DNA of 64,000 nucleotides from contig NZ_FNRK01000002.1 in the NCBI RefSeq assembly GCF_900107815.1, forward strand, positions 1 to 64,000, written 5' to 3'. The position numbers were made by a program, and so were the translations under genes. The stretch is from Eubacterium aggregans (GTDB lineage: Bacteria > Bacillota > Clostridia > Eubacteriales > Eubacteriaceae). This document shows, piece by piece, positions 1-7,491 of this stretch. Position 1 is the first letter of the stretch; each line of letters begins with the position of its first letter. Under the pieces are notes generated by a model. That model was not told where the DNA came from. It did not search any database and saw only the letters and a list, made by a program, of their open reading frames with translations.

Positions 1-252
1 GTCCTGTGAATCCCGGAGTTCACGTTTGAGTCTAGCGATTTCTTTTTCTTCGTCAGATTGATAGTTACCGGATCCACGTACGGGAATGTCACCTTCATTG
101 TTTCGAAATTGGGATTCCCAACGAGCCAAGGTGCTTGTCGCGATACCCAGATTTTTGGCACATTCAATCTGTGTCAGATCAGGGTGCTCCTTTCGATAGT
201 TGATTGCGTCTAACTTGAACTGTTTGGTGTGTTGCTTGTTTGTTCTTGGCAT
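1..252 (-). CDS. IS3-family transposase OrfA, partial (runs off left edge)
   Basis: Reading the minus strand from an ATG at 252 gives 84 codons with no stop before the window edge. The protein begins MPRTNKQHTKQFKLDAINY and carries a helix-turn-helix (LTQIECAKNLGIATSTLARW, about residues 26-45) followed by a basic helical stretch with the ARLKREL pattern. This is the layout of OrfA of IS3-family elements (HTH_Tnp_1 type), which binds the inverted repeats and is joined to the OrfB integrase by frameshifting. A GGAGG ribosome site sits 8 bases upstream of the ATG. OrfB would lie left of the window. The gene points away from the prophage and seems to interrupt it. Confidence 0.88.
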   Translation of the reverse strand, partial: MPRTNKQHTKQFKLDAINYRKEHPDLTQIECAKNLGIATSTLARWESQFRNNEGDIPVRGSGNYQSDEEKEIARLKRELRDSQD

Positions 253-331
253 AATGAGTTCCTCCATATGTTGATTATACAATATTTCTAGGGGATATCT
301 CATTTTACTTTGTACTATTTAAATTCTAACA
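253..331 (-). mobile_element. Probable terminal segment of the IS3-family element
   Basis: Between the transposase start and the first codons of the tail gene lies an AT-rich leader. Read on the minus strand from 331 it begins TGTTAGAATTTAAATAGTAC, and a TG start suits an IS3-family inverted repeat. The opposite end and any target duplication are outside the window, so the boundary (somewhere between about 300 and 331) is an inference. Confidence 0.4.
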
Positions 332-2689
332 CCAGATTGCTTAGAGGAGGAGTATACTGCACTGACTTTGGACAGTGTGCGACAGTCCTACTTCAACAGC
401 ACCAGCAATGTGCAATCAAAGGTCAATGCCATCCTCAACTCAAAAGGGAACGTCAATGGGGCGGCGATATCCGGCGTCATCGATGCATTCCGAACGAAGA
501 TTCGAGCGCAGCGCAATGTGGAGCAGCTGCAAGATGTTCGTGCCATCCTCTTTGAGGATACAATAGCGGGATCGCCGACCTACGGCGCTATGAGCCTGGG
601 CACCCAGGGATTTGCCATCGCATCGGAGATGCTGCCAGACGGAAGCGACTGGGACTGGAGGACCTTCGGGACGAGCCAGGGGTTTGTGGCCGATTTGATG
701 GTCATTGGTAAGATCATCGGACAATGCGCTGAGATTGGTCTGGACAATGCTACGTTTTTACTTGGCCAACGTGATGCGGATGGTGTCATAAGCAGTCCAG
801 TCATGAGTTATCAAGACGGAGTCTTCGCGCTTAATGTAAGCGGCACTGATGTGGGCAACCAACTCGATGAGATGAAAATCCAAATTGACGGGAAAATCGA
901 AACGTGGTACCAAAGCACAGATCCATCACTGAGATGGGCAACCATCGCTGCGCAAACGCAACACACCGGTGACCTATGGTACAAAACCACGGACCAGACC
1001 ACATGGAGGTGGACAGGTACTGCATGGACCAAGCAGGACGCCCCGGCGGCGGTCTTTGACGCTATTGATGGCAAGTCGGCCATCTATGTGAGCCAGCCGA
1101 TACCGCCTTATGAGGTTGGCGATTTGTGGGCCCAGGGCAGCAGCGGTGATTTGATGCGCTGCACTACAGCCCGATCCAGTGGTAGTTACACAGCCAGCGA
1201 TTGGACAAAGGCAAGTAAGTATACCGACGATACGGCCATCACCAATTTTATCACCGGGGATTACGCAGACGACCTGGAAGACATCCGTGGTCAGGTGGAT
1301 GCAAAGGCCGAGACCTGGTACCAGGCTGCAGACCCATCAACGGCCTGGACAACAACGGCCATCAAAACGCAGCACACGGGAGACCTGTGGTACAAAACAA
1401 CAGACCAGACCACATGGAGGTGGACAGGTACTGCATGGACCAAGCAGGACGCCCCGGCGGCGATCTTTGACGCTATTGATGGCAAGTCGGCCATCTATGT
1501 GAGTCAGCCCACGCCGCCTTATGAGGTTGGCGATCTGTGGGTTTTGGCGGCAGATACAACAATATCGGCATTGCCATACACGAAGGGGACGGTGCTGGTG
1601 GCGACAACAGCAAGAGCAACCGGGTCCTTTGTGGCCACTGATTGGACACAAAAGATAGATATAGCGACGTGGCTGTCTAACCAGATTAATACTGATACTG
1701 GCGCTATTGATGCAATCAAGGTGATTATTGATAGTAGCGGACTAACCCTCAAAAATATTATTGGCACAAATGTGTTTTATGCCGATGTATCTGGAAATTT
1801 GACGTTGGCAGGTACGTTACAAGCGGCAAAAGGCACATTCCTTGGTGAAGTGCGGAATTACGAATCAAATGGATATATTGGGCTAAGCATGACAGGGTCA
1901 CAACTAAAGTTCTACAGCAAAAACTATCAAGATGACTTCATCGGAGGAATTGAGAACAAAGGGAAAGGAACATCTGAGGCCGACAAGCTGAGGCTACATA
2001 TCTACGCTGACTCTGGAGATCAGTTAAGTATTGGAAACAACACATCTGGCGTCAGGGATCAAATATCGATATCGGACAATGGAGATACCTGGATACTCCA
2101 TCCGCGGAACAATGGGAATGTATATCTGGGAGGGTACGATGGAAATGCGGCATTAGCGGCAAAAGTACAATCCGGAACTCCGTATGTGGATACATTAGGA
2201 ACGTTTACGGTATACAACGGATCTAAAAACAGAGCTGTAAAAACTAAAAACTATGGCATTGTCAACCTTGGAGCATACGAAACAACTACACCGATGTTTG
2301 GAGATATCGGGTACGCAGTAATACAGGAAGATGGTAAAGTATATGTCTGCATAGATCCGATTTTTTGTGAGTGCTTGGAAGATAGCGGAGTGTTTTATCA
2401 TGTATTCACTCAAGCTTACGGTGACGGAAGAATAGAAAAGATTGAAAGGCACGAGGAATATTTTGTTGTGTATGGTGATCCGGGAACAGAACTATCTTGG
2501 GAGATTAAGGCTAGACAACAACAATTCTGCGAAAGATTGGCAGATGGAAATAGGATAGAAGAGGAAAATGAAGAAATGCAAATTATTGATGGATATTTAA
2601 TGGGTGATGCCTATATGGCGGAATACACGAACAGCATCATCGATGATGCGGAAAGTTACATTACTGAGTATGAGGAGGTAAATCTATGA
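323..2689 (+). CDS. Prophage tail/minor structural protein, 5'-truncated, with internal tandem repeat
   Basis: The frame is open from 323, just after a stop at 320-322. The first plausible start is a TTG at 368, giving 773 residues, but coding-like sequence extends upstream of it. The gene is best read as a tail protein whose N-terminal part was cut off by the IS. About residues 150-300 and 287-437 are two copies of a module that includes DLWYKTTDQTTWRWTGTAWT; the copies are 137 codons apart and nearly identical in DNA. The C-terminal half resembles tail-fibre or host-contact regions of Siphovirus-like prophages and is rich in Gly, Asn and Asp. It ends by overlapping the next gene (ATGA). The position before baseplate, holin and lysin genes supports a tail-tip role. 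The exact function is not known. Confidence 0.72.
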   Translation: MLTPDCLEEEYTALTLDSVRQSYFNSTSNVQSKVNAILNSKGNVNGAAISGVIDAFRTKIRAQRNVEQLQDVRAILFEDTIAGSPTYGAMSLGTQGFAIASEMLPDGSDWDWRTFGTSQGFVADLMVIGKIIGQCAEIGLDNATFLLGQRDADGVISSPVMSYQDGVFALNVSGTDVGNQLDEMKIQIDGKIETWYQSTDPSLRWATIAAQTQHTGDLWYKTTDQTTWRWTGTAWTKQDAPAAVFDAIDGKSAIYVSQPIPPYEVGDLWAQGSSGDLMRCTTARSSGSYTASDWTKASKYTDDTAITNFITGDYADDLEDIRGQVDAKAETWYQAADPSTAWTTTAIKTQHTGDLWYKTTDQTTWRWTGTAWTKQDAPAAIFDAIDGKSAIYVSQPTPPYEVGDLWVLAADTTISALPYTKGTVLVATTARATGSFVATDWTQKIDIATWLSNQINTDTGAIDAIKVIIDSSGLTLKNIIGTNVFYADVSGNLTLAGTLQAAKGTFLGEVRNYESNGYIGLSMTGSQLKFYSKNYQDDFIGGIENKGKGTSEADKLRLHIYADSGDQLSIGNNTSGVRDQISISDNGDTWILHPRNNGNVYLGGYDGNAALAAKVQSGTPYVDTLGTFTVYNGSKNRAVKTKNYGIVNLGAYETTTPMFGDIGYAVIQEDGKVYVCIDPIFCECLEDSGVFYHVFTQAYGDGRIEKIERHEEYFVVYGDPGTELSWEIKARQQQFCERLADGNRIEEENEEMQIIDGYLMGDAYMAEYTNSIIDDAESYITEYEEVNL
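971..1540 (+). repeat. Direct repeat pair inside the tail gene (971-1129 and 1382-1540)
   Basis: Two 159-base copies lie 411 bases apart in the same frame and differ at 9 positions by my count. The differences involve all base types, so this is ordinary duplication or gene conversion of a fibre module and not adenine-directed diversification. Confidence 0.85.
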
Positions 2690-2898
2690 TCAAAGCAACA
2701 AGCATGACGTTACATACAACTTCAGAGGGAAAGCGGATTAGCGTGTCTTACATTCAAGTCAATGAAGATGGGATAATTACAAAAGGAAATACACGAAAAG
2801 ATTTTATTCTAATTGATGGTGCGCATGATCAACAGATAGCACAATTTAAAGCACTGTTTGAGTATGTGGAAGGGCTACTGGAGAAACAGAATGAATAA
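2686..2898 (+). CDS. Small hypothetical prophage tail-region protein
   Basis: A 70-residue protein starting at an ATG that overlaps the stop of the tail gene, with an AGGAGG-like site just upstream (GAGGAGG near 2669). It has no membrane segment or cysteine and reads as a small beta-rich protein (MTLHTTSEGKRISVSYIQV). I do not recognise a family. Tight overlap on both sides shows it is translated as part of the late tail operon, probably as a structural or chaperone-like accessory of the tail tip. Confidence 0.65.
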   Translation: MIKATSMTLHTTSEGKRISVSYIQVNEDGIITKGNTRKDFILIDGAHDQQIAQFKALFEYVEGLLEKQNE

Positions 2899-3679
2899 GA
2901 TCAATGTACCAATCATGCTGGACATGGATCAGCGACTTAAAGATGAAATACTAAAGGTAAACCAATATGACACAAACATTTGGGAACTGTCACTAACACT
3001 GATTAAAAACGGAGTTGCCGTGGTAGTGACAGATCTGTCCGCAAGGATGTGGTGCTCAAAGCCAGATGGGACACATGTGTATAAAGATTGTGTCATATCG
3101 GGGGGTAAAATTATAGCGGACGCCGGGGGGCAGATGTTTACGGCCGCGGGGACGGTTGATTGTGAAATCGAGCTATCCGGAGCAACACAGACGTTGGGAT
3201 CCCCGCAGTTTTGCATTGGCGTTGCAAAATCTGTCAAGGATGAGCACGCAATGGAGAGCAGCGATGAGTACACGGCAATCAATGCGGCGGTCACGGCGGC
3301 AGAACAATCGGCCACGCAGGCAGGGCAATCCGCAACACAGGCAGGGCAGTCGGCAACGGAGGCGGGGCAAGCAGCAACGCGGGCAGGACAGTCGTCTTCG
3401 GATGCGTTGGCGTCGCAAAATGCAGCGGCTATCAGCGCCACAAACGCCGCAGCCAGCGAAACAACAGCAAAGCAACAAGCAGAAATTGCAGCACAAAAGG
3501 AAGAAGCTGCCGCAATTTCAAAGTCGGATGCCGAAGGCGCAGCCATCCGAGCCAAAGCATCCGAAGATGCCGCAGCAGAATACGCAGCCCAAGCGGCGGG
3601 AAGCAGCACCATCACATTTTGGATAGACCCAGCCGACAACGGCTTAAACATCACCGTCAACGATGAGACGACGGCGTAA
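2891..3679 (+). CDS. Phage baseplate upper protein (BppU-like), with alanine-rich coiled coil
   Basis: Residues 1-125 or so (NKINVPIMLDMDQRL onward) look like the BppU N-terminal domain found in baseplate proteins of phages of Gram-positive hosts, which anchors receptor-binding proteins to the tail. Residues about 130-240 are an alanine/glutamine-rich heptad region with repeated QSATQAG units, expected to form a trimeric coiled coil. The final 20 residues look like a short capping segment. I chose the ATG at 2891, overlapping the preceding gene by 8 bases, with GGAG about 8 bases upstream. A longer reading from 2858 would begin inside that gene without a good site. It directly precedes the DGR target gene and may hold it on the tail. 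Confidence 0.75.
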   Translation: MNKINVPIMLDMDQRLKDEILKVNQYDTNIWELSLTLIKNGVAVVVTDLSARMWCSKPDGTHVYKDCVISGGKIIADAGGQMFTAAGTVDCEIELSGATQTLGSPQFCIGVAKSVKDEHAMESSDEYTAINAAVTAAEQSATQAGQSATQAGQSATEAGQAATRAGQSSSDALASQNAAAISATNAAASETTAKQQAEIAAQKEEAAAISKSDAEGAAIRAKASEDAAAEYAAQAAGSSTITFWIDPADNGLNITVNDETTA

Positions 3680-3691
3680 AAGGAGGCAATG

Positions 3692-5383
3692 ATGAACGAA
3701 ACACTAAACATAGTACGAGACACAACCGTCAAGCAGCTTGTCCGGGCACACCAGGCCGATATCGTGGCCAGTGGAAACGCCGGAGCCATCGACAGTTTTT
3801 ACAATGGACTGGCACTACAGGTCACGTCAAAAGAGGCCATGGATGCCCTCTTTGTGGAGTGGTGGCACGAAAACTGGGTGGAGGGAACCACCACAAGGCT
3901 CGAACTGTTGGAACGGTGGTTTGGGAGCGTCCTACAGGATGCGCGCATCCACGGCGTCAAGGAGCCGCTTTTTGCCACATCAAACACCGCCATTGCGGAA
4001 CTGACGGACGACAGCGTCGGCCTAACGTGCGTCCCATCGACGGAGGCCGCCGCCAACCGAGACGACTTCGCTGGATTACCTCAGTTCTGGGCCCTAGAGG
4101 TATCCTGGGAAAAAACGACCACCGGGAGCATTGAAGTCTATGCCGTTGAGCTCATCGACGACATCGACGTGGTCCGCTCCGGAGAATCCCATATGTGTGG
4201 CGTCGCCCAGAAAAACACCTATTTCCGTGACTGGATAGTCGATGGATATCACTACCTGAAAACACGCTGCTATCCATCATCTGGCTACACCCAGTGGGAT
4301 GACGGAAAAACTGCAGATGGCGTGGTTCATGCTTTTGCAATTCGGCCGAAGTATTGTACTGGCGGAATTAACAAAAGCGGTGTAGCCACCTGCGGAACGA
4401 ATCTGGCACCAATGAACAGCATGGCCGGTCCGACAACAGGGGTCACCAAATGGCGCGCCAGGGGCGCACGGTACGCAGGGGCTAGGGGAAGCGTCCTGTT
4501 TTGGCAGCTGGCAATGATACGGCTCAAATATGCCAGAAAAGGAAACTCCGGAACAATAGAAGGATGTACCAACTTCTACACTCATTACGCTGCTGCTGTC
4601 TCAGAGACTGCGGTAAGTCGGATTTTATTGACAGCGGCACAGGCAGCTAACCTATTTGTTGGCTGCAATACGTGCATCGGAGATGGTGAGTACGCATCAA
4701 CCAAAGCAAACAATGTGCGGATCAAATCCATCACCCCGGTCACCGCGGACGGAGCGACCTACTCCGCCGTTATCCTGGATACAACAACAACCTTTGACGT
4801 TGTCGCAGGAACAACGAAAATTAGTGTGCTGCCGTATTGGAGTGGATGGTGCGACATGGTCAAGGGTAACGATGGATCACGATACTCCGCAACGTCCGGA
4901 AAAGAGACGGGATTAATCCAAAAGACAGAATTTCAGAACGGCGCCTATCAAATCCTGGCCGATGAGCTCTGGCAATGGGGCAAGGATGCCGATGGAAACT
5001 TTACCTTTGACTGCTATACCTGTGATGACCAATCCAAAGTTACAACCGGTGGAACCGTATCGGCTGACTACAAAAAATTGGAGGGAGCCACGATGACGTT
5101 CCCAGCCAATCAAGGAAATGGATGGCTATACATAGAAGATATGATGGCAATGCCTGGAGGTCGGACACTGTGGCCACGCAAGGTATCGGCACAGGCTGGG
5201 AGCGGGACTGGAGTGGAGGCTGGCTTCAGCTGCTATCCGGCGGCGTCCGGGCTGCGGGCCGCTTGGTGCTGCTGCGGCCTGAGCGGCGGTGGCGCTGCGG
5301 GGCTTGCGGCACGTCTCTCGGACCGCGGCGTCGGGTACGCGAGCTGGCACGGTTCGGTCGGCTGTCCATCTATGGCTGGTTAA
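3692..5383 (+). CDS. DGR target protein: phage tail/receptor-binding protein with variable C-type-lectin-like C-terminus
   Basis: A 563-residue protein. AGGAGG at 3681-3686 is only 2 bases before the ATG at 3689 but 5 before the ATG at 3692, so the latter is preferred. Residues 1-505 are a tail-associated body rich in aromatic residues and Gly. Residues 508-563 are encoded by the variable repeat and match the template repeat at 5455 except where the template has adenines. Such C-termini fold as C-type lectins in known DGR targets (for example Mtd of Bordetella phage), where variable residues form the ligand-binding face. The conserved frame here contains GLRAAW and GLAAR, a pattern seen in such folds. 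The likely role is adhesion to a changing host surface. The fold assignment is by analogy. Confidence 0.88.
   Translation: MNETLNIVRDTTVKQLVRAHQADIVASGNAGAIDSFYNGLALQVTSKEAMDALFVEWWHENWVEGTTTRLELLERWFGSVLQDARIHGVKEPLFATSNTAIAELTDDSVGLTCVPSTEAAANRDDFAGLPQFWALEVSWEKTTTGSIEVYAVELIDDIDVVRSGESHMCGVAQKNTYFRDWIVDGYHYLKTRCYPSSGYTQWDDGKTADGVVHAFAIRPKYCTGGINKSGVATCGTNLAPMNSMAGPTTGVTKWRARGARYAGARGSVLFWQLAMIRLKYARKGNSGTIEGCTNFYTHYAAAVSETAVSRILLTAAQAANLFVGCNTCIGDGEYASTKANNVRIKSITPVTADGATYSAVILDTTTTFDVVAGTTKISVLPYWSGWCDMVKGNDGSRYSATSGKETGLIQKTEFQNGAYQILADELWQWGKDADGNFTFDCYTCDDQSKVTTGGTVSADYKKLEGATMTFPANQGNGWLYIEDMMAMPGGRTLWPRKVSAQAGSGTGVEAGFSCYPAASGLRAAWCCCGLSGGGAAGLAARLSDRGVGYASWHGSVGCPSMAG
5213..5383 (+). 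repeat. DGR variable repeat (VR)
   Basis: The last 56 codons and stop of the target gene. It aligns without gaps to the template repeat at a constant offset of 242 bases from 5213 to 5365. Differences: 21, all at positions where the template has A (13 become G, 4 T, 4 C). None of the 123 non-A positions differs. The 3' end is different: VR ends CCATCTATGGCTGGTTAA and TR ends CAATCTGGCTGGTAA, so the copies diverge by small indels after GGCTGT. That is where the initiation-of-mutagenic-homing site (IMH versus IMH*) is expected. Confidence 0.96.
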
Positions 5384-5395
5384 AAGCGGGGTGAA

Positions 5396-5426
5396 TCGCC
5401 GTTAGGCGAGAGGGGCTGCCAGCCCC
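5396..5426 (+). other. Two stem-loops between VR and TR (candidate DGR homing hairpin)
   Basis: TCGCC-GTTA-GGCGA (5396-5409) lies 12 bases past the target stop codon. GGGGCT-GCC-AGCCCC (5412-5426) follows directly. Several phage DGRs need a hairpin or cruciform a few bases after VR for efficient target recognition, and the first stem-loop fits that position. The second could end tail-operon transcripts, though it has no T-run. Confidence 0.55.
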
Positions 5427-5454
5427 AACCCAAGAAACAACGGGATACATGGTA

Positions 5455-5622
5455 AAGAAGGCTGGCTTCAACTGCAATCCGGCGGCGTCCGGGCTGCGGG
5501 CCGCTTGGTGCTGCTGCAACCTGAACAACGGTGGCAATGCGGGGCTTGCGGCACGTAACTCGAACAACAGCGTCGGGAACGCGAACTGGAACGGTTCGGT
5601 CGGCTGTCAATCTGGCTGGTAA
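5455..5622 (+). repeat. DGR template repeat (TR)
   Basis: The invariant donor copy. It is strongly enriched in AAC/AAT codons when read in the target frame (12 Asn codons plus two AAG), which is the hallmark of DGR templates because mutating AAY can give many residues but no stop. It lies 71 bases after the target gene and 173 bases before the RT, the canonical target-TR-RT order. It is also open from an ATG at 5449, but there is no convincing ribosome site, and the coding look is explained by its homology to VR. Confidence 0.96.
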
Positions 5623-5795
5623 GAAAAAACTGCTATAACATATTGTGTCATGTATTCCGCGCTTATGTGCGAAAATATCCTAAAACCAGCATTGGCCAAA
5701 GCAATGCGGCCATCGACGGGAGCAGGATCCCGTTGGCATCTAGTAGCATATGACCGAGGGGTCAAAACCCGAAAAATGTTGAGGAGCCAGATGGA
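5623..5795 (+). ncRNA. Structured leader between TR and RT (probable 3' part of the DGR template RNA)
   Basis: This 173-base stretch has no ORF of note but several stems: TGGCC/GGCCA around 5694-5712, ACGGGA/TCCCGT (5716-5721 with 5728-5733), and GACC/GGTC near 5753. In the Bordetella phage DGR the RNA downstream of TR is essential for priming cDNA synthesis and is bound by RT-Avd. The same role is inferred here from position and structure. The space is too small for a typical avd gene, and none is seen. Confidence 0.5.
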
Positions 5796-7022
5796 GTGAA
5801 ATCATTTTGCAGACCGAAAAATGTTGAAATAACGAGTGTAGAGTACAACCTAAAGGCAGTACACTACGCATTTGATGAGAAACTGAAAAGAAAAGATTTC
5901 CAGCGGTTACTAATCCAAACCGGAGAAATCAGCCGAAAAGAACTGGAAGAGGACCTAAAAACAGGCCAGCGCAGGAAAATAAACAAGGCCATCTATGCGT
6001 TGACCGAAGCCTACACCAAAGAGATCAGAGAGCACAATGGCCAGATTACCTTTGATAAAATCCGGGAATTTGACAGAGTCGACGGAATCAGCGGGAAACT
6101 AAGGCATCTCTGCCAGGAAAGTCCAAAGCAGCAAATCTTTGAGTACATCACAAAATGGGCAACAGAGGAACTGCTGCAAGCCAAGATACTGCCCTGCCAA
6201 TTTGGGAGCATCCCAGGAGGCGGGCAGGTAAAATGCAAAGAATCCATTGAGAAAATCGTGCGCCGCCAATTTGGCGGGGACGTGGACGCGGTACAAATCG
6301 ATATCTATCACGCTTATCCAAGCACAAAGACAACCGTCATCACAAAAATAATTGACAAATATTGCCACAAAAACAAACCACTATGCACCCTGGTTAAAAA
6401 CGTGATGCAAAACTATCCGGGTGGTGTACTGATCATCGGAGGTTTTTGGAGTAGCTGGGCTTTCAACCTAGCCATGAGCTTCTTCCTCCGGAGAATACTG
6501 GAAGAGAAGAAAACCAGAAGAGGAAAACAGATCCGCATGGTTAAAGCGGTCGTTTGCTTTGCGGACGACGTCCTCATCTTCGGAGATCGGTCTAACCTAA
6601 TCAAGGCCATAAAGACAGAAGGGAGGTGGATAAAATCGGAATATGGACTCACCATAAAGGATGCCTGGACAATCATTCGATTTAAAAAATTCGAAAGGTA
6701 CACAAAATGGGAGCCACGCATCGATATGGCGGGGTATATCGTGAGCTCAACCAGGACAACCATCCGGGGAGCAATTTTCAAAAGGATCAGGCGACAAACA
6801 ATCCGGGCAAAAGCGGAACTTAATCGTTTGGGATATATCCCATATTGGAGAGCCTGGACACTAACGGCATACAATGGATGGCTAGTTCACTCAAACAGCT
6901 TAAAGTTTATCAGAAAATATGGGTATCAACATCTTTTTAAAATGGCGAAAAAAAGTATTAGAAAACATGAAAGGCAGGTAAGAAATGGAGCAAATCTATG
7001 CAATCCGACCAGCACCGGTTGA
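5796..7022 (+). CDS. DGR reverse transcriptase
   Basis: A 408-residue RT starting at GTG with GAGGAG 9 bases upstream. It copies the TR RNA with errors at adenines to make cDNA that replaces VR. Visible motifs: QFGSIPGGG (about 135-143, RT motif 2 region, where GRG is more usual), catalytic Asp169 in VQIDIYHAYPS, IGGFWSS (214-220, motif 4, where DGR enzymes usually have [IVL]GxxxSQ), and FADD (255-258, the YxDD box). A basic thumb and tail (residues 300-400) are rich in Arg and Lys. There is no maturase or endonuclease domain, so it is not a group II intron RT. Its 3' end overlaps the next gene by 38 bases. The Ser in place of Gln in motif 4 and FADD in place of YMDD set it apart from the best-known DGR RTs. 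Confidence 0.94.
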   Translation: MKSFCRPKNVEITSVEYNLKAVHYAFDEKLKRKDFQRLLIQTGEISRKELEEDLKTGQRRKINKAIYALTEAYTKEIREHNGQITFDKIREFDRVDGISGKLRHLCQESPKQQIFEYITKWATEELLQAKILPCQFGSIPGGGQVKCKESIEKIVRRQFGGDVDAVQIDIYHAYPSTKTTVITKIIDKYCHKNKPLCTLVKNVMQNYPGGVLIIGGFWSSWAFNLAMSFFLRRILEEKKTRRGKQIRMVKAVVCFADDVLIFGDRSNLIKAIKTEGRWIKSEYGLTIKDAWTIIRFKKFERYTKWEPRIDMAGYIVSSTRTTIRGAIFKRIRRQTIRAKAELNRLGYIPYWRAWTLTAYNGWLVHSNSLKFIRKYGYQHLFKMAKKSIRKHERQVRNGANLCNPTSTG

Positions 7023-7341
7023 AGTCTTTGATTTAGGCAAACAAACCGACATCATCCTCAGACGAGATATCCAGGAGATTACAAAAAATATGGAGCAAGC
7101 AGCTGACGGCGAAGAAACAGAAACCTACACGGTGTACAGTTGCAATGAGGTCCAAATCAGAAAAGAAGGACACCTAAGCGCAGAAGAAGTCACTGAAGAT
7201 GCACAAAGGCTGTGGGAAGAGGCCATATCAGGTAAAACAATCGGGCCGACAATTGAGCAACGCATCTCAGCACTGGAAACTGCGCAGCTGGCCATGATTG
7301 ACATGACAATGGCGGCCATGGCTGTAGAAATGGAGGAATAA
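6985..7341 (+). CDS. Hypothetical prophage tail-region protein after the RT
   Basis: A 118-residue acidic protein overlapping the RT gene, with a ribosome site (AGGCAGGTAAGAA) before its ATG. The N-terminal half is beta-rich; residues 85-118 form a short helix with the pattern IEQRISALETAQLAMIDM. Small proteins ending in such a helix are common just before XkdX-type genes in clostridial prophages. By place it could be taken for an Avd accessory protein, but Avd is a basic four-helix bundle and this protein is acidic and mostly non-helical. Function unknown. Confidence 0.65.
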   Translation: MEQIYAIRPAPVEVFDLGKQTDIILRRDIQEITKNMEQAADGEETETYTVYSCNEVQIRKEGHLSAEEVTEDAQRLWEEAISGKTIGPTIEQRISALETAQLAMIDMTMAAMAVEMEE

Positions 7342-7491
7342 ATGCTTGAATTTTTAAAAATCCAATATCGCTATCGACGCATCACGGCAGAAAAACTAAG
7401 GAGTTATGTCCCCAAAATCATCACGGCCAAACAATTTGAACAGATCACTGGGAGGGCCTATGAGGATAGCACCACAGATGCAATGGAGTGA
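7342..7491 (+). CDS. XkdX-family small phage protein
   Basis: A 49-residue protein (MLEFLKIQYRYRRITAEKL, ending ITGRAYEDSTTDAME) that starts two bases after the preceding stop, with TGGAGG just upstream. XkdX proteins are about 40-50 residues, with an aromatic N-terminal helix and a C-terminal I(T)xxQFxxITGxxYE motif, and lie at this position in tail operons of PBSX-like and many Firmicute phages. Both features are present. Their function is unknown. Confidence 0.75.
   Translation: MLEFLKIQYRYRRITAEKLRSYVPKIITAKQFEQITGRAYEDSTTDAME

Noticed and set aside
971-1540. Tail-gene repeats as a second DGR variable/template pair
   Set aside because: The 9 differences include C/T, G/C and T/C changes and are not confined to adenines of either copy.
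3290-3400. Short tandem repeats as a VNTR or CRISPR-like array
   Set aside because: They are in-frame codons of a QSATQAG heptad coiled coil in the baseplate gene; there are no spacers.
2929-3789. Long minus-strand ORF opposite the baseplate gene
   Set aside because: Shadow of the alanine-rich reading frame; no ribosome site and low-complexity composition.
5449-5622. Template repeat as a 57-residue protein-coding gene
   Set aside because: The open frame is explained by homology to the target gene; there is no convincing ribosome site, and the AAY richness is the mark of a DGR template.
5796-7022. RT as a group II intron or retron enzyme
   Set aside because: No maturase or endonuclease domain and no intron RNA domains; the VR/TR pair with A-only changes settles the DGR call.
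6985-7341. Gene after the RT as the DGR accessory Avd
   Set aside because: Right size but acidic, mostly non-helical, and typical of small proteins before XkdX genes; Avd is basic and a helical bundle.
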